Assembly (NCBI GenBank): GCA_009784145.1
Contig: WRCI01000025.1
Coordinates: forward strand, 1-14,484
Origin: Methanobrevibacter sp.
GTDB taxonomy: Archaea; Methanobacteriota; Methanobacteria; Methanobacteriales; Methanobacteriaceae
DNA length: 14,484 nucleotides
Direction: 5' to 3'
A program made the position numbers and the translations under genes. Below are positions 1 to 7,051 of the stretch, in pieces (positions within the stretch are counted from its first letter, which is position 1; each line of letters starts with the position of its first letter). The notes under the pieces are model-generated. The model searched no databases. It was not told the DNA's origin and saw only the letters and a program-made list of their open reading frames with translations.

Positions 1-800
1 GATTGAACTTCTTCTAAATTCACCCGAGAAACATTCATCAAAACTAGTTTTTTCCTTTCTGCATCAATAACTCCTTTAATACTTGTAGCTACAGTTTCAA
101 TTAAAGATTTTTTATCATTATAATTTTTATTATTAGATTTCTTATTACTAAATTTCTCATTATCAGATTCTTTATTATTAAATTTCTCATTATCAAATTC
201 TTTATCATTAGATTTCTCATTATTAGCATAAGCATCTTTATTAGCTATTAGCTTTATAGAGCTATCTAAAATACTATCAATAATTTTAAGATGATTCATT
301 TTTAAAGTGGTTCCAGTACTAGTTAAATCAGCTATAATATCAGCTACTCCAATAAAAGGAGCTATTTCAGTAGATCCCTTTAGTTCAACTATTTTAGCAT
401 CAATGCCCTTATTTTTAAAATAGCTATCAGTTAAATTAGGAAATTCAGTAGCTACTACCACACCAGATTTCACATCTTCAATAGAATTAATATTAGAATC
501 TTCTGGAGAAGCTAAAACTAAAGTAGTTTGTCCAAATTTAAGGTCTTCTAAAATTTCAACATCTGCATTATTTTCATAAATAAGATCTAAGCCAGTTATT
601 CCCATATCTACAATTCCATCAGCTACAAATTCAGGAATATCTGCTGCACGTGAAAACATTACATCAATATCACTATTATGAGTTTTAGAAAATAATTTTC
701 TATTTCCAGCATCTTTAAGTCCAAGACCAGCTTTTTCTAAGATAGCTACTGCGGGATCGCTTATTCGTCCTTTTGAAGGTATTGCAATTTTAAGCTTCAT
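1..800 (-). CDS. hisG: ATP phosphoribosyltransferase HisG (partial, C-terminus beyond window)
   Basis: HisG catalyses the first committed step of histidine biosynthesis, condensing ATP and PRPP into phosphoribosyl-ATP in the cytoplasm. The ATG at 800-798 follows a good GGAGAG ribosome-binding site. 266 codons are visible without a stop. The N-terminus reads MKLKIAIPSKGRISDP, typical of the family. The PRPP-binding segment DLTSTGTTL lies near residues 155-163, preceded by GSTEIAPFIGVADIIA. The second half continues as IETVATSIKGVIDAERKKLV and LMNVSRVNLEEV, matching the start of the regulatory domain of long-form HisG, so allosteric control by histidine is likely (family knowledge). Between catalytic core and regulatory domain sits an extra stretch of about 40 residues (about 192-232) rich in Asn, Lys, Asp, Glu and Ser, encoded by a 30-bp tandem repeat. 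No other his gene adjoins it here; hisE is about 10 kb away. Confidence 0.95.
   Translation of the reverse strand, partial: MKLKIAIPSKGRISDPAVAILEKAGLGLKDAGNRKLFSKTHNSDIDVMFSRAADIPEFVADGIVDMGITGLDLIYENNADVEILEDLKFGQTTLVLASPEDSNINSIEDVKSGVVVATEFPNLTDSYFKNKGIDAKIVELKGSTEIAPFIGVADIIADLTSTGTTLKMNHLKIIDSILDSSIKLIANKDAYANNEKSNDKEFDNEKFNNKESDNEKFSNKKSNNKNYNDKKSLIETVATSIKGVIDAERKKLVLMNVSRVNLEEVQ
106..225. repeat. 30-bp tandem repeat, four units, in frame inside hisG
   Basis: Four consecutive 30-bp units are at 106-135, 136-165, 166-195 and 196-225. Units two and three end in the same 15 bases (AATTTCTCATTATCA), and the outer units are more diverged. Because 30 is a multiple of three, the hisG frame is kept and the array encodes a 10-residue repeat of the type KEFDNEKFNN / KESDNEKFSN / KKSNNKNYND. 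It sits in the linker between the catalytic core and the regulatory domain. Confidence 0.9.
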
Positions 801-1008
801 TTTCTCTCCATTAATCAGATTTTAAGGATTTTTGATATTTATATTAACTAATTTAATAATTAATACATTAATGATAAATTTATTTTATATTTATAATTAT
901 AATTTTATAATATTATTATATATTTATATAAAAATTATATATTTATAATAAAAATTTATAATTATAATTTTATAATATTTCTATATATTTATATAAAAAT
1001 TTATAAAA
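801..1008. other. AT-only intergenic region upstream of hisG, with a 65-bp direct duplication
   Basis: No gene is seen. Almost every base from 860 to 1008 is A or T. The segment starting at 890 (TTTATAATTATAATTTTATA) recurs at 955, giving two copies with a 65-bp period. They agree over about 47 bases with two mismatches (roughly 890-936 and 955-1001). The hisG promoter must lie in the right-hand part of hisG's upstream region, but so many TATA-like strings occur that I cannot choose one. Confidence 0.7.
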
Positions 1009-1179
1009 TTATTTTATAATTGATTTAGATATAATTTTTTCTTCATTTTTCAGTCCTTGAACTATATAATCATTCATTAATTGGTTTTGTGATACTTCTT
1101 TTTCAATAGCGACCTTTTTTAATGATTTAAACACATCGTCATCAAGATCTATGGTTGTTTTTATTTTATCATCATTCAT
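1009..1179 (-). CDS. Small ribbon-helix-helix DNA-binding protein (56 aa)
   Basis: This short gene encodes 56 residues starting MNDDKIKTTIDLDDDVFKSL. The pattern is that of a CopG/Arc-type ribbon-helix-helix protein: a short beta strand (KIKTTIDL, residues 5-12), a first helix (DDDVFKSLKKVAIEKE, about 13-28), a turn at VSQ, and a second helix (NQLMNDYIVQGL, about 32-43), followed by a charged tail. Such proteins bind DNA as dimers through the paired strands. The ATG at 1179 is preceded by AAAGGAGAG, an excellent ribosome-binding site. No toxin gene lies next to it: upstream is intergenic, and downstream after about 200 bp is hisG on the same strand. It could be an orphan antitoxin-like protein or a local transcriptional regulator; its targets cannot be told from sequence. 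Confidence 0.8.
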   Translation of the reverse strand: MNDDKIKTTIDLDDDVFKSLKKVAIEKEVSQNQLMNDYIVQGLKNEEKIISKSIIK

Positions 1180-1540
1180 TTCCTTATACTCTCCTTTAAT
1201 TATATATACAAGATTTTAGTATTATTATATTTTTCTGTAAAATTAGTAAAATTCCATAAAATTAGTAAAAATTAAAATAATTAAAATATTAAAATAATTA
1301 AGACAATATAAATAAAATGCTGAATATTGTCCAAACTTAGCTATACTTGTATATATCATATAAAAATAAATATAAAAAAATATAATCAATATATTATAAA
1401 ATAATAAAAAAATAATATAAAATAAGATATAAATAAAAAATAATAAAAAACACTATAAAAAAAATTAAAAAAACAAAGTTAAATCACATTAAAAACCATG
1501 TCACAATCAAAATTACAAGTATTCTAATTAAGGTGAAAAA
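1180..1540. other. Divergent intergenic region between the small RHH gene and dadD
   Basis: This 361-bp AT-rich region must hold the promoters of the RHH gene (leftward) and dadD (rightward). A TATA-like string AAATATAAT on the minus strand near 1223-1231 would put the start about 25 bases downstream, ahead of the GGAGAG site. For dadD I see no clear TATA box, only A-rich DNA from 1370 to 1490. No further gene is seen. Confidence 0.5.
1239..1270. promoter_or_regulatory. 19-bp-spaced direct repeat upstream of the RHH gene (possible operator)
   Basis: The 13-mer AAAATTAGTAAAA occurs at 1239-1251 and again at 1258-1270, 19 bp apart. It lies just upstream of the TATA-like string proposed for the small RHH gene. 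RHH proteins often bind short direct or inverted repeats near their own promoter, so an autoregulatory site is possible. The sequence is very AT-rich, so chance recurrence is a real alternative. Confidence 0.3.
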
Positions 1541-2860
1541 ATGGAAACAAAAAATATTTTAATAAAAAATTCAATTATATTAAATCCAAATGAAAATACT
1601 GTTGAATCATTTAAAGGAGATTTATTAATTGAAAATGATAAAATAATTGAAATAGCTAAAACAAACCAATCTTCAATATCCACAAAGGGTATTGAAAAAG
1701 TTATTGATGGTGAAAATAAAATATTGATGCCTGGTCTTATTAACACTCACACACATATTTCTATGAATTTATTTAGAGGATTAGCAGATGATTTAGCTCT
1801 TGATGAATGGTTAAATAACCATATCTGGCCAACTGAGGCGGGTTTGAATGGAGAATATTGTTATACTGGAGCTCTATCAGCACTTGTAGAAATGATTAAA
1901 TCAGGAACCACAACATTTAATGATATGTACTTTTTTATGGAAGATGTAGCTAAAGCAGTAGATGAGTCAGGAATAAGAGGATGTCTTTCCCATGGAATGA
2001 TTGATTTTGGAGATCAAGAAAAACGAGAAAATGAATTTAAAGAAAATATAAATCTAATTAAAAACTGTAATGGAATGGGAGAAGGTAGGATAAAAACTTT
2101 TTTTGGACCTCATGCAACATCTACTGCATCAAAAGATTTATTAGAAAGAGTAAGACATGAAGCAGATAAATACAAAGTTGGAATTCATATTCACATGAGT
2201 GAAACTAAAAATGAAGTAAATACTATAATGGAACAGGCAAAAAAAAGACCATTTGAATATTTAGAAGATTTAGGATTTTTAAAAGATGATGTTATAGCTG
2301 CACATGGAGTATGGGTATCTAAAGAAGAAATGGATATAATAAAAAAAAGAGATGTTAAAATATCTCACAATCCATGTAGTAATATGAAATTATCTTCAGG
2401 AATAGCTCCAATTCAAGAGATGATATCAAAAAGTATTTGTGTAGGGATTGGAACTGATGGAGCTGCATCAAACAATAATTTAGATATGTTTGAAGAGATG
2501 AAATTTGCTTCACTTCTTCAAAAAGTAAGTACTTTAAACCCTCAAGCTCTAAACTCTAACCAAACTATCCAAATGGCTACTATAAATGGAGCAAAAGCAT
2601 TGAACTTAAATAAAGAAATAGGTTCAATAGAAGAAAATAAAAAAGCAGATATTATACTAATAGATGCAAATTCAATTAATTTAACTCCAATAAGTGATCT
2701 AATAAGTTCAAATCTAGTTTATGCAGCTAATGGATCTAATGTAAACACAACAATTTGTAATGGTAAAATATTAATGGAAAATAGAAAACTCAGCATATTA
2801 GATGAAAATAAAATTATAAAAAAAGCTAATATAGCTATTAAAGAATTAAAACAGTTGTAA
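1541..2860 (+). CDS. dadD: 5'-deoxyadenosine / S-adenosylhomocysteine deaminase (amidohydrolase)
   Basis: This is a 439-residue metal-dependent amidohydrolase of the SAH/MTA/5'-deoxyadenosine deaminase family. In methanogens the DadD enzyme deaminates 5'-deoxyadenosine, SAH and related by-products of radical-SAM and methyltransferase reactions, so that the ribose and purine can be recycled. The metal and catalytic residues are all present: HTH at residues 70-72 in PGLINTHTHISMNLFRG, HIHMSE with His218 and Glu221, His255 in AAHGVWVS, and Asp306 in GIGTDGAASNNNLDM. The SHNPCSNMKLSSGIAP block (275-290) is characteristic of this branch. Length is normal for the family (about 420-440). The start is fixed by GGTGA five bases before the ATG. 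It is a single-gene unit. MtaD-type methylthioadenosine deaminase is the nearest alternative name; sequence alone does not separate the substrates. Confidence 0.9.
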   Translation: METKNILIKNSIILNPNENTVESFKGDLLIENDKIIEIAKTNQSSISTKGIEKVIDGENKILMPGLINTHTHISMNLFRGLADDLALDEWLNNHIWPTEAGLNGEYCYTGALSALVEMIKSGTTTFNDMYFFMEDVAKAVDESGIRGCLSHGMIDFGDQEKRENEFKENINLIKNCNGMGEGRIKTFFGPHATSTASKDLLERVRHEADKYKVGIHIHMSETKNEVNTIMEQAKKRPFEYLEDLGFLKDDVIAAHGVWVSKEEMDIIKKRDVKISHNPCSNMKLSSGIAPIQEMISKSICVGIGTDGAASNNNLDMFEEMKFASLLQKVSTLNPQALNSNQTIQMATINGAKALNLNKEIGSIEENKKADIILIDANSINLTPISDLISSNLVYAANGSNVNTTICNGKILMENRKLSILDENKIIKKANIAIKELKQL

Positions 2861-2950
2861 ATTTATAAAAATGGAATAAAGTTTAAATATTTTGAATAAT
2901 AAAATTTTAAAGCTTTTACAAACAGCGAATTGTCTATTTGCATTGATTAT

Positions 2951-2985
2951 AAACTAATGAATTATTTTCATGAAATTATTAGTTT
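2951..2985 (+). other. Inverted repeat / stem-loop downstream of dadD
   Basis: AAACTAAT at 2951-2958 pairs perfectly with ATTAGTTT at 2978-2985. The loop contains the perfect 10-bp palindrome TTTCATGAAA (2966-2975), off-centre by about 2.5 bp. The whole could fold as an interrupted hairpin. It lies 90 bases after the dadD stop, inside the 292-bp gap before the restriction genes. It may be a 3' end structure of the dadD transcript or a trace of the cassette boundary; no T-run follows it directly. Confidence 0.45.
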
Positions 2986-3095
2986 AAGAATATTTTAATA
3001 AAAATAGAATTGTATTGCTTTAAATAATATGAAAAACAAATCGAAAATAATTAATAAAAAATATAATAAATAGTTTTTGAAATTCTGGAAATATT

Positions 3096-3103
3096 TTTAT
3101 ATA
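3096..3103 (+). promoter_or_regulatory. Archaeal TATA box for the restriction endonuclease genes
   Basis: TTTATATA matches the archaeal TATA consensus. Transcription would start about 25 bases downstream, near 3127, leaving a leader that contains the GAGAGGT ribosome-binding site before the ATG at 3153. It is assigned by position only. Confidence 0.5.
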
Positions 3104-3152
3104 TTTTTAAATTAATTTCAATTACATCATTTATCATAAGAGAGGTTATTTA

Positions 3153-3899
3153 ATGGCTAATGATGGATTTAGAAATGAAGATGAAATTGTTTCAGTGCTA
3201 AATGGAAAAAGATATAAGGAAATTAATTCAAATATGAAGAAATTTTTAAAAACTATTTTTCAAATTGCACCCAAATCTAATGATATTATTATTTGTAATA
3301 AAATAGCTGGAACTGAAAAAACAGATATTTTTATTAAAATCAATGATGAAACTCACTATATCAGTATAAAAAAAGGAAGTGGGAACAGTGTCCATCAAGA
3401 ACCTGTGGAAGAATTTATAAATTATTTGAAAGAAAAATTTAATATTTCAAAGGATATTGCTGAGGATATACGATTTTTTATATGGGGAGATAATACTTTA
3501 GATGGGAAAGGAGATTTAAAGAACAGATTAAGTGCTAACCAACTGAAAAAAATGTTTCCTGAAAAGATTAAAAATATAAATAACTTTTTTGATTTGTATA
3601 AACAAGAATTAATAACTCGTTTTTTAATTGAAGGTTCTGAATGTGCTGTTGATCCAGATTATATATATTATGGTACTGCAGAAGAAGGTGTTGGAATTTC
3701 TATGGTTGACGCTGTGGAATGGCTAATTGAAACAAATAAAAATGTAAAATCCATTACCATCGGCAAATTAACATTTCAAGCATGGAATAGAAATATTAAT
3801 GGTGGGACAAAATCTGAAAATAAAAGAGGACAGATTCAAGTTAAGTGGGGAAGTATTGGAAAGGATACTACAAAAATCTGGGAGAATAAATATGGTTAA
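3153..3899 (+). CDS. Putative type II restriction endonuclease, subunit 1
   Basis: A 248-residue protein in a cassette with two m5C methyltransferases. I infer a PD-(D/E)XK-type nuclease from Asp58 in EKTDIFIKI followed by strand YISIKKG with Ser71-x-Lys73, and acidic residues Glu83, Glu86 and Glu87 in the next helix. A Ser in place of the usual Glu/Asp before the Lys, with a Glu about 13 residues later, recalls the rearranged active site described for Cfr10I/NgoMIV-type enzymes; that comparison is from memory. The N-terminus (N3, G5, E11) and C-terminus (GTKSENKRGQIQVKW) resemble the next gene's product, suggesting divergent homologues. The ATG follows GAGAGGT. The stop overlaps the downstream start by 8 bp (ATGGTTAA), implying translational coupling. 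The function call rests on context plus these motifs; the recognition site is unknown. Confidence 0.72.
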   Translation: MANDGFRNEDEIVSVLNGKRYKEINSNMKKFLKTIFQIAPKSNDIIICNKIAGTEKTDIFIKINDETHYISIKKGSGNSVHQEPVEEFINYLKEKFNISKDIAEDIRFFIWGDNTLDGKGDLKNRLSANQLKKMFPEKIKNINNFFDLYKQELITRFLIEGSECAVDPDYIYYGTAEEGVGISMVDAVEWLIETNKNVKSITIGKLTFQAWNRNINGGTKSENKRGQIQVKWGSIGKDTTKIWENKYG

Positions 3900-4674
3900 T
3901 AAGGGAACCTCTGAAGGAACCGAAGAAGAAATAAAATTTGTAAAAGAATTAAATAAGAAAAATAAAGAACTTTGGAATATTATTGATTTGGATTCTGAAA
4001 CACATTATGGAATCCATGTTGTTACAAAAAAATTTGGTAAAATAAGTAATCAAAAAGTTCTGCCTAAAGCAGATGTTTTTATAGCAAATGGTATTTTGAG
4101 TGATGATTTTCTAAGAAAAAATGATTATTATTTGAATGATAATCAAATAGATTCATTACACTTGAAACCAGTTGATTTGACTGGAATTTCTGTTAAAAGA
4201 CCAGATTCAAGAAGTTATCAAATACAAAAATTAACTCCTGAAACTTTCAAAAAAATTTTTGGAAGCTATGAACTTGGTGCTGGAGCATCATTATATTCAA
4301 AGTCTGAAAAAGATTTTCACAAAAATAACAGCGTTATTGAAGGTTGGAAAACTAATTTAAAAGATTTTTTAAACTTTTTTAGAGAAAAAAACAGATTAGA
4401 TATATCAAAAAATAATGTAGATTTTAATATAAGTGATGCTAAAATCATCAAGCATTTTGCTACATCAAAAATTTCTAAAATTGTTAATGAAAATGAATTA
4501 GTTTCAAAATTTGTTTTTCAAGGCATAGGAAATTTTGAAGAGCCTTACACAGTACATTATTTATTTGAAAAAGGAGAATTAAAAAAATCGTGCTTTATTC
4601 CTTTTTCAGTTACAACAGGCTCTGGAAGAAGTAAGGGAACATTTACAGTAGTGTTAAAACCTAAATCCCATTAA
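3892..4674 (+). CDS. Putative type II restriction endonuclease, subunit 2
   Basis: A 260-residue protein whose ATG at 3892 lies inside the end of the preceding gene and follows GGGAG; an upstream in-frame extension to 3799 would overlap that gene by 100 bp and is unlikely. The proposed nuclease motif is Asp61 (PKADVFIANG), then GISVKRP with Ser100-x-Lys102, and Glu117 in LTPETFKKIF. The spacing between Asp and Lys is much longer (41 residues) than in subunit 1 (15). The N-terminus MVNKGTSEGTEEEIKFVKEL has the Asn3, Gly5, Glu11 arrangement also found in subunit 1, and the tail TGSGRSKGTFTVVLKP echoes the other tail. The two proteins therefore look like distant paralogues that may form a heterodimer. 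The gene ends tail-to-tail with the methyltransferase gene, overlapping it by 14 bp. I do not recognise a named enzyme. Confidence 0.7.
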   Translation: MVNKGTSEGTEEEIKFVKELNKKNKELWNIIDLDSETHYGIHVVTKKFGKISNQKVLPKADVFIANGILSDDFLRKNDYYLNDNQIDSLHLKPVDLTGISVKRPDSRSYQIQKLTPETFKKIFGSYELGAGASLYSKSEKDFHKNNSVIEGWKTNLKDFLNFFREKNRLDISKNNVDFNISDAKIIKHFATSKISKIVNENELVSKFVFQGIGNFEEPYTVHYLFEKGELKKSCFIPFSVTTGSGRSKGTFTVVLKPKSH

Positions 4675-5683
4675 ATAATGTTTTAACAATTTCTTCTCCT
4701 ATGTATTTTACAACAGGTACTGTAACACTGTTACCTACTTGTTTATAACTTTGAAAATAATTTTCTTTAATTTTATAAGATTCTGGAAATCCTTGAAGTC
4801 TTAAACATTCACGTACTGATAGTTTTCTTTTCTCACTTACCAAAATAGGAACATTATTTCCACCAGTCCCCATTTTTGCTGTTAAACATGGACTAATCCC
4901 ATCATTTCTAAATGAGCATCTAGAAGGTCTTATTTCTGTTGCAAATAAAGGGTATGTTTTTTTAATTTTTTTCTTTAGTTCAAAAGAATTTAAATGAGTT
5001 TCTAAATGTTTTTCTGCTGTTTTTGTTATTGAAAAACCTTTAAGATTATTTTCTAAAATGTCAAATGCATTTATTTCTTTGTTTAATGGGTTTGGAAATT
5101 TAAAATAATCTATTTTATCTTTAAACCCCACAATATATATTCTTTCCCTATTTTGTGGAATTCCATAATCTTTAGAATTTAAAACTTCATAAAAAAGTGA
5201 GTATCCTAAATCTTTTAATGATTTTTTAATTATTTTAAATGTTTTCCCTTTATCATGATTAATTAGACCTTTAACATTTTCTAATATAAATGCTCTAGGC
5301 ATTTTATCCTTCAAAATTCTTTCAATTTCAAAAAACAATGTTCCTCTTGTATCACAAAAACCTTTTCTATATCCTCCAATACTGAAAGGTTGGCATGGAA
5401 ACCCTGCACATAATATATCATGATTGGGTATTTCATCAGTAAAAATGTTTTCAATGTTGCCTTTGGGATATTCTCCAAAGTTTAAAAAATAAGTTTCATT
5501 AGCCCATTTGTCAATATCCGAACTAAAAACACATTTTCCCCCAATTGATTCAAAAGCTAATCTAAATCCACCTATTCCAGAAAAAAGATCTATGAATGAA
5601 AATTCGACATTTTCATTACAAATATCCTTATCTGTAAAAGACAATAAATCTGTTTGAATATTTTCTTTCGTCTGATTACTCAT
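4661..5683 (-). CDS. DNA (cytosine-5) methyltransferase, GFPCQPFS type
   Basis: A 340-residue m5C methyltransferase that would protect one strand of the cassette's target site. The ordered motifs are clear: I, IDLFSGIGGF at 31-40 (SAM binding); IV, GFPCQPFS at 94-101 with catalytic Cys97; VI, ENV at 135-137; VIII, PQNRERIY at 176-183; a short target-recognition region about 190-290 with RPSRCSFRNDGISPCLTAKM and GTGGNNVPI; IX, RECLRLQGFPE at 291-301; X, QVGNSVTVPV at 315-324. I chose the ATG at 5683 because GGTG lies five bases before it and the upstream methyltransferase stops ten bases earlier. An in-frame ATG at 5743 has no ribosome-binding site and would overlap that gene by 50 bp. It is second in an operon after the other methyltransferase. 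It is not a recent duplicate of that gene: motif IV and the recognition domain differ. Confidence 0.93.
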   Translation of the reverse strand: MSNQTKENIQTDLLSFTDKDICNENVEFSFIDLFSGIGGFRLAFESIGGKCVFSSDIDKWANETYFLNFGEYPKGNIENIFTDEIPNHDILCAGFPCQPFSIGGYRKGFCDTRGTLFFEIERILKDKMPRAFILENVKGLINHDKGKTFKIIKKSLKDLGYSLFYEVLNSKDYGIPQNRERIYIVGFKDKIDYFKFPNPLNKEINAFDILENNLKGFSITKTAEKHLETHLNSFELKKKIKKTYPLFATEIRPSRCSFRNDGISPCLTAKMGTGGNNVPILVSEKRKLSVRECLRLQGFPESYKIKENYFQSYKQVGNSVTVPVVKYIGEEIVKTLFNGI

Positions 5684-5693
5684 ACAAACACCA

Positions 5694-6770
5694 TTAATAA
5701 GCTTTAAGATTGGTTTGATATTCAATTTTTTCATTTTTTCCATTTAACTTGTTTAAAACTTGATTTCCTATTGCAAAACCTAATAAAGGAGGTACTGCAT
5801 TTGCTAATTGTTGATGTTGGTCGGTTCTATTCCCCATTATTACAAAAGAATCTGGGAAAGATTGTAATCTAGCAGCCTCTCTTGCAGTAATGACTCTATT
5901 ATAATCAGGATGTATTATCATAGATTTAGTGGCATGTTTTATTGTAATAGATGGTTTATTTGGATTTAATCTCCGATAATTGTTACTATGATTGCCACCA
6001 ACATCATAAACCTCTGGAGGAATATCTTTCCAATTCCCCCCTTGTGGTACGCATTTAATTCTTTCAAGAACCTTTTCATTATGATTCATTTTATCATGGT
6101 TATATATAGATTTTTCATTATCCCACATATGTTCTTGAAATTTATTTTCAGGAGTATTGTATTTTGTTTTGTCAGTATCGGGAATGTTGCTTAATGCATC
6201 TAAAACAGTGATTTTTTCTTTTGACCTCTTTGGAAATTTTATTCTTCCAATTTTTGAGGCAATAAAAAAAACTCGCTTTCTTGATTGGGGTACATTATAC
6301 TCATCGGCATTTAAAATTTTATTTTCAACTATGTAACCTAATTTTTCTAATTCATTAATAATAATATCCTTAACATACTCTCCTTCAGGAGTTTTCATGG
6401 ACATTAAACCAACCACATTTTCAATGACAACAACTTTAGGAGCTATTATTTTAACTGCTCTAAGAACTTCTTTAAAAAGACTATTGCGAACATCATTTAC
6501 ATCTCTTGTGCCACACATAGAAAAACCTTGACATGGAGGTCCAGCAATTATTACCTCAACTTTCGAACTATATTTTTTATAAAAATCTTCAGTAATGTTG
6601 CAAACATCTTCATTTAAAATTTTTGTTGCTTTGTGATTTTTTTCAAAAGTTTCTAAAGCAGGAGACCAATTGTCTATTCCTAAAACCACATTAAATCCAG
6701 CCATTTCAAATCCTTTGCTAAATCCACCAATACCACAAAATAAATCAATGACTTTTGGTTTATTTTCCAT
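5694..6770 (-). CDS. DNA (cytosine-5) methyltransferase, GPPCQGFS type
   Basis: A 358-residue m5C methyltransferase, first of two in the operon. Motif I is VIDLFCGIGGFSKGF (8-22), motif IV AGPPCQGFSMCG (76-87) with catalytic Cys80, motif VI IENVVGL (116-122), motif VIII PQSRKRVFF (161-169), then a recognition region about 175-265. Motif IX is RLNPNKPSITIKHATKSM with REAARLQSFPD (to about 307), and motif X QQLANAVPP (320-328). All catalytic residues are present, so it should be active. The ATG at 6770 follows GGTGAT at ideal spacing; a TTG 21 bases upstream is in frame but has no such site. Only 41 bases separate it from the RHH gene upstream. With a different GFPCQPFS-type enzyme downstream, the pair most likely methylates the two strands of one asymmetric sequence. 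Confidence 0.94.
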   Translation of the reverse strand: MENKPKVIDLFCGIGGFSKGFEMAGFNVVLGIDNWSPALETFEKNHKATKILNEDVCNITEDFYKKYSSKVEVIIAGPPCQGFSMCGTRDVNDVRNSLFKEVLRAVKIIAPKVVVIENVVGLMSMKTPEGEYVKDIIINELEKLGYIVENKILNADEYNVPQSRKRVFFIASKIGRIKFPKRSKEKITVLDALSNIPDTDKTKYNTPENKFQEHMWDNEKSIYNHDKMNHNEKVLERIKCVPQGGNWKDIPPEVYDVGGNHSNNYRRLNPNKPSITIKHATKSMIIHPDYNRVITAREAARLQSFPDSFVIMGNRTDQHQQLANAVPPLLGFAIGNQVLNKLNGKNEKIEYQTNLKAY

Positions 6771-6811
6771 ACCATCACCCAAAATTGTCAACTAGATAAT
6801 TTTTTAAAAAT

Positions 6812-6997
6812 TTATTTATTTTTTGAAATTTTATTTTTAATACTTGTAGAAATGAAAGATTTCTCTGTAAGCCAGTTAATTACTATATTCCTAATAACAT
6901 CAGCATCACTTCCACCAAGTTCTCCTTTAAGTTTTTGAATTAACTCATATTGTTCAGGTGTGAAGTTTACTTGTATTCTTTTTGAATTATTACTCAT
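6812..6997 (-). CDS. RHH DNA-binding protein, candidate regulator of the methyltransferase operon
   Basis: A 61-residue protein starting MSNNSKRIQVNFTPEQYELI. It fits the ribbon-helix-helix fold: strand KRIQVNFT (6-13), helix PEQYELIQKLKGELG (14-28), a turn at GSD, helix ADVIRNIVINWLTEKS (about 32-47), and a basic tail ending KNKISKNK. The ATG at 6997 is preceded by GGAG with six bases spacing. A TTG at 7009 in frame would place this GGAG inside the coding region and is rejected. It is the first gene of an operon with the two methyltransferases (41-bp gap). Its promoter contains a perfect inverted repeat, so I infer autoregulation and control of the methyltransferases, a role usually filled by HTH-type controller proteins in type II systems. 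Confidence 0.82.
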   Translation of the reverse strand: MSNNSKRIQVNFTPEQYELIQKLKGELGGSDADVIRNIVINWLTEKSFISTSIKNKISKNK

Positions 6998-7026
6998 ATT
7001 TAACTCCAATAAAACTTAATATATAC

Positions 7027-7047
7027 TATATTACGACCCATAATATA
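7027..7047 (-). promoter_or_regulatory. Inverted repeat overlapping the RHH-methyltransferase promoter (candidate operator)
   Basis: On the plus strand TATATTA (7027-7033) and TAATATA (7041-7047) form perfect 7-bp arms around a 7-bp spacer CGACCCA, the only GC-containing stretch in the vicinity. It starts inside the TATA box and extends toward the expected transcription start, where a bound repressor would block TBP/TFB or polymerase. The likely ligand is the RHH protein encoded 30 bases downstream. This is inference from position and symmetry. Confidence 0.5.
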
Positions 7048-7051
7048 TAAA
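7044..7051 (-). promoter_or_regulatory. Archaeal TATA box of the RHH-methyltransferase operon
   Basis: Read on the minus strand, TTTATATA is preceded by purine-rich GAAAAG, a plausible BRE. The expected start, about 25 bases downstream (near 7020), gives a short leader carrying the GGAG ribosome-binding site of the RHH gene. Confidence 0.6.

Noticed and set aside
1009..1179. RHH antitoxin of a toxin-antitoxin pair
   Set aside because: No small toxin-like gene (RelE, MazF, PIN or HEPN) is found on either side within the intergenic space.
1528..1746. Open frame of 72 codons on the minus strand
   Set aside because: It is antisense to the start of dadD, where the plus-strand frame has an ideal GGTGA site and conserved metal-binding motifs.
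3799..3891. Longer N-terminus for endonuclease subunit 2
   Set aside because: It would overlap subunit 1 by about 100 bp without a ribosome-binding site, while the ATG at 3892 has GGGAG and coupling to the upstream stop.
5988..6194. Open frame of 68 codons on the plus strand
   Set aside because: It lies antisense to a full m5C methyltransferase with intact motifs, has no ribosome-binding site and shows no domain.
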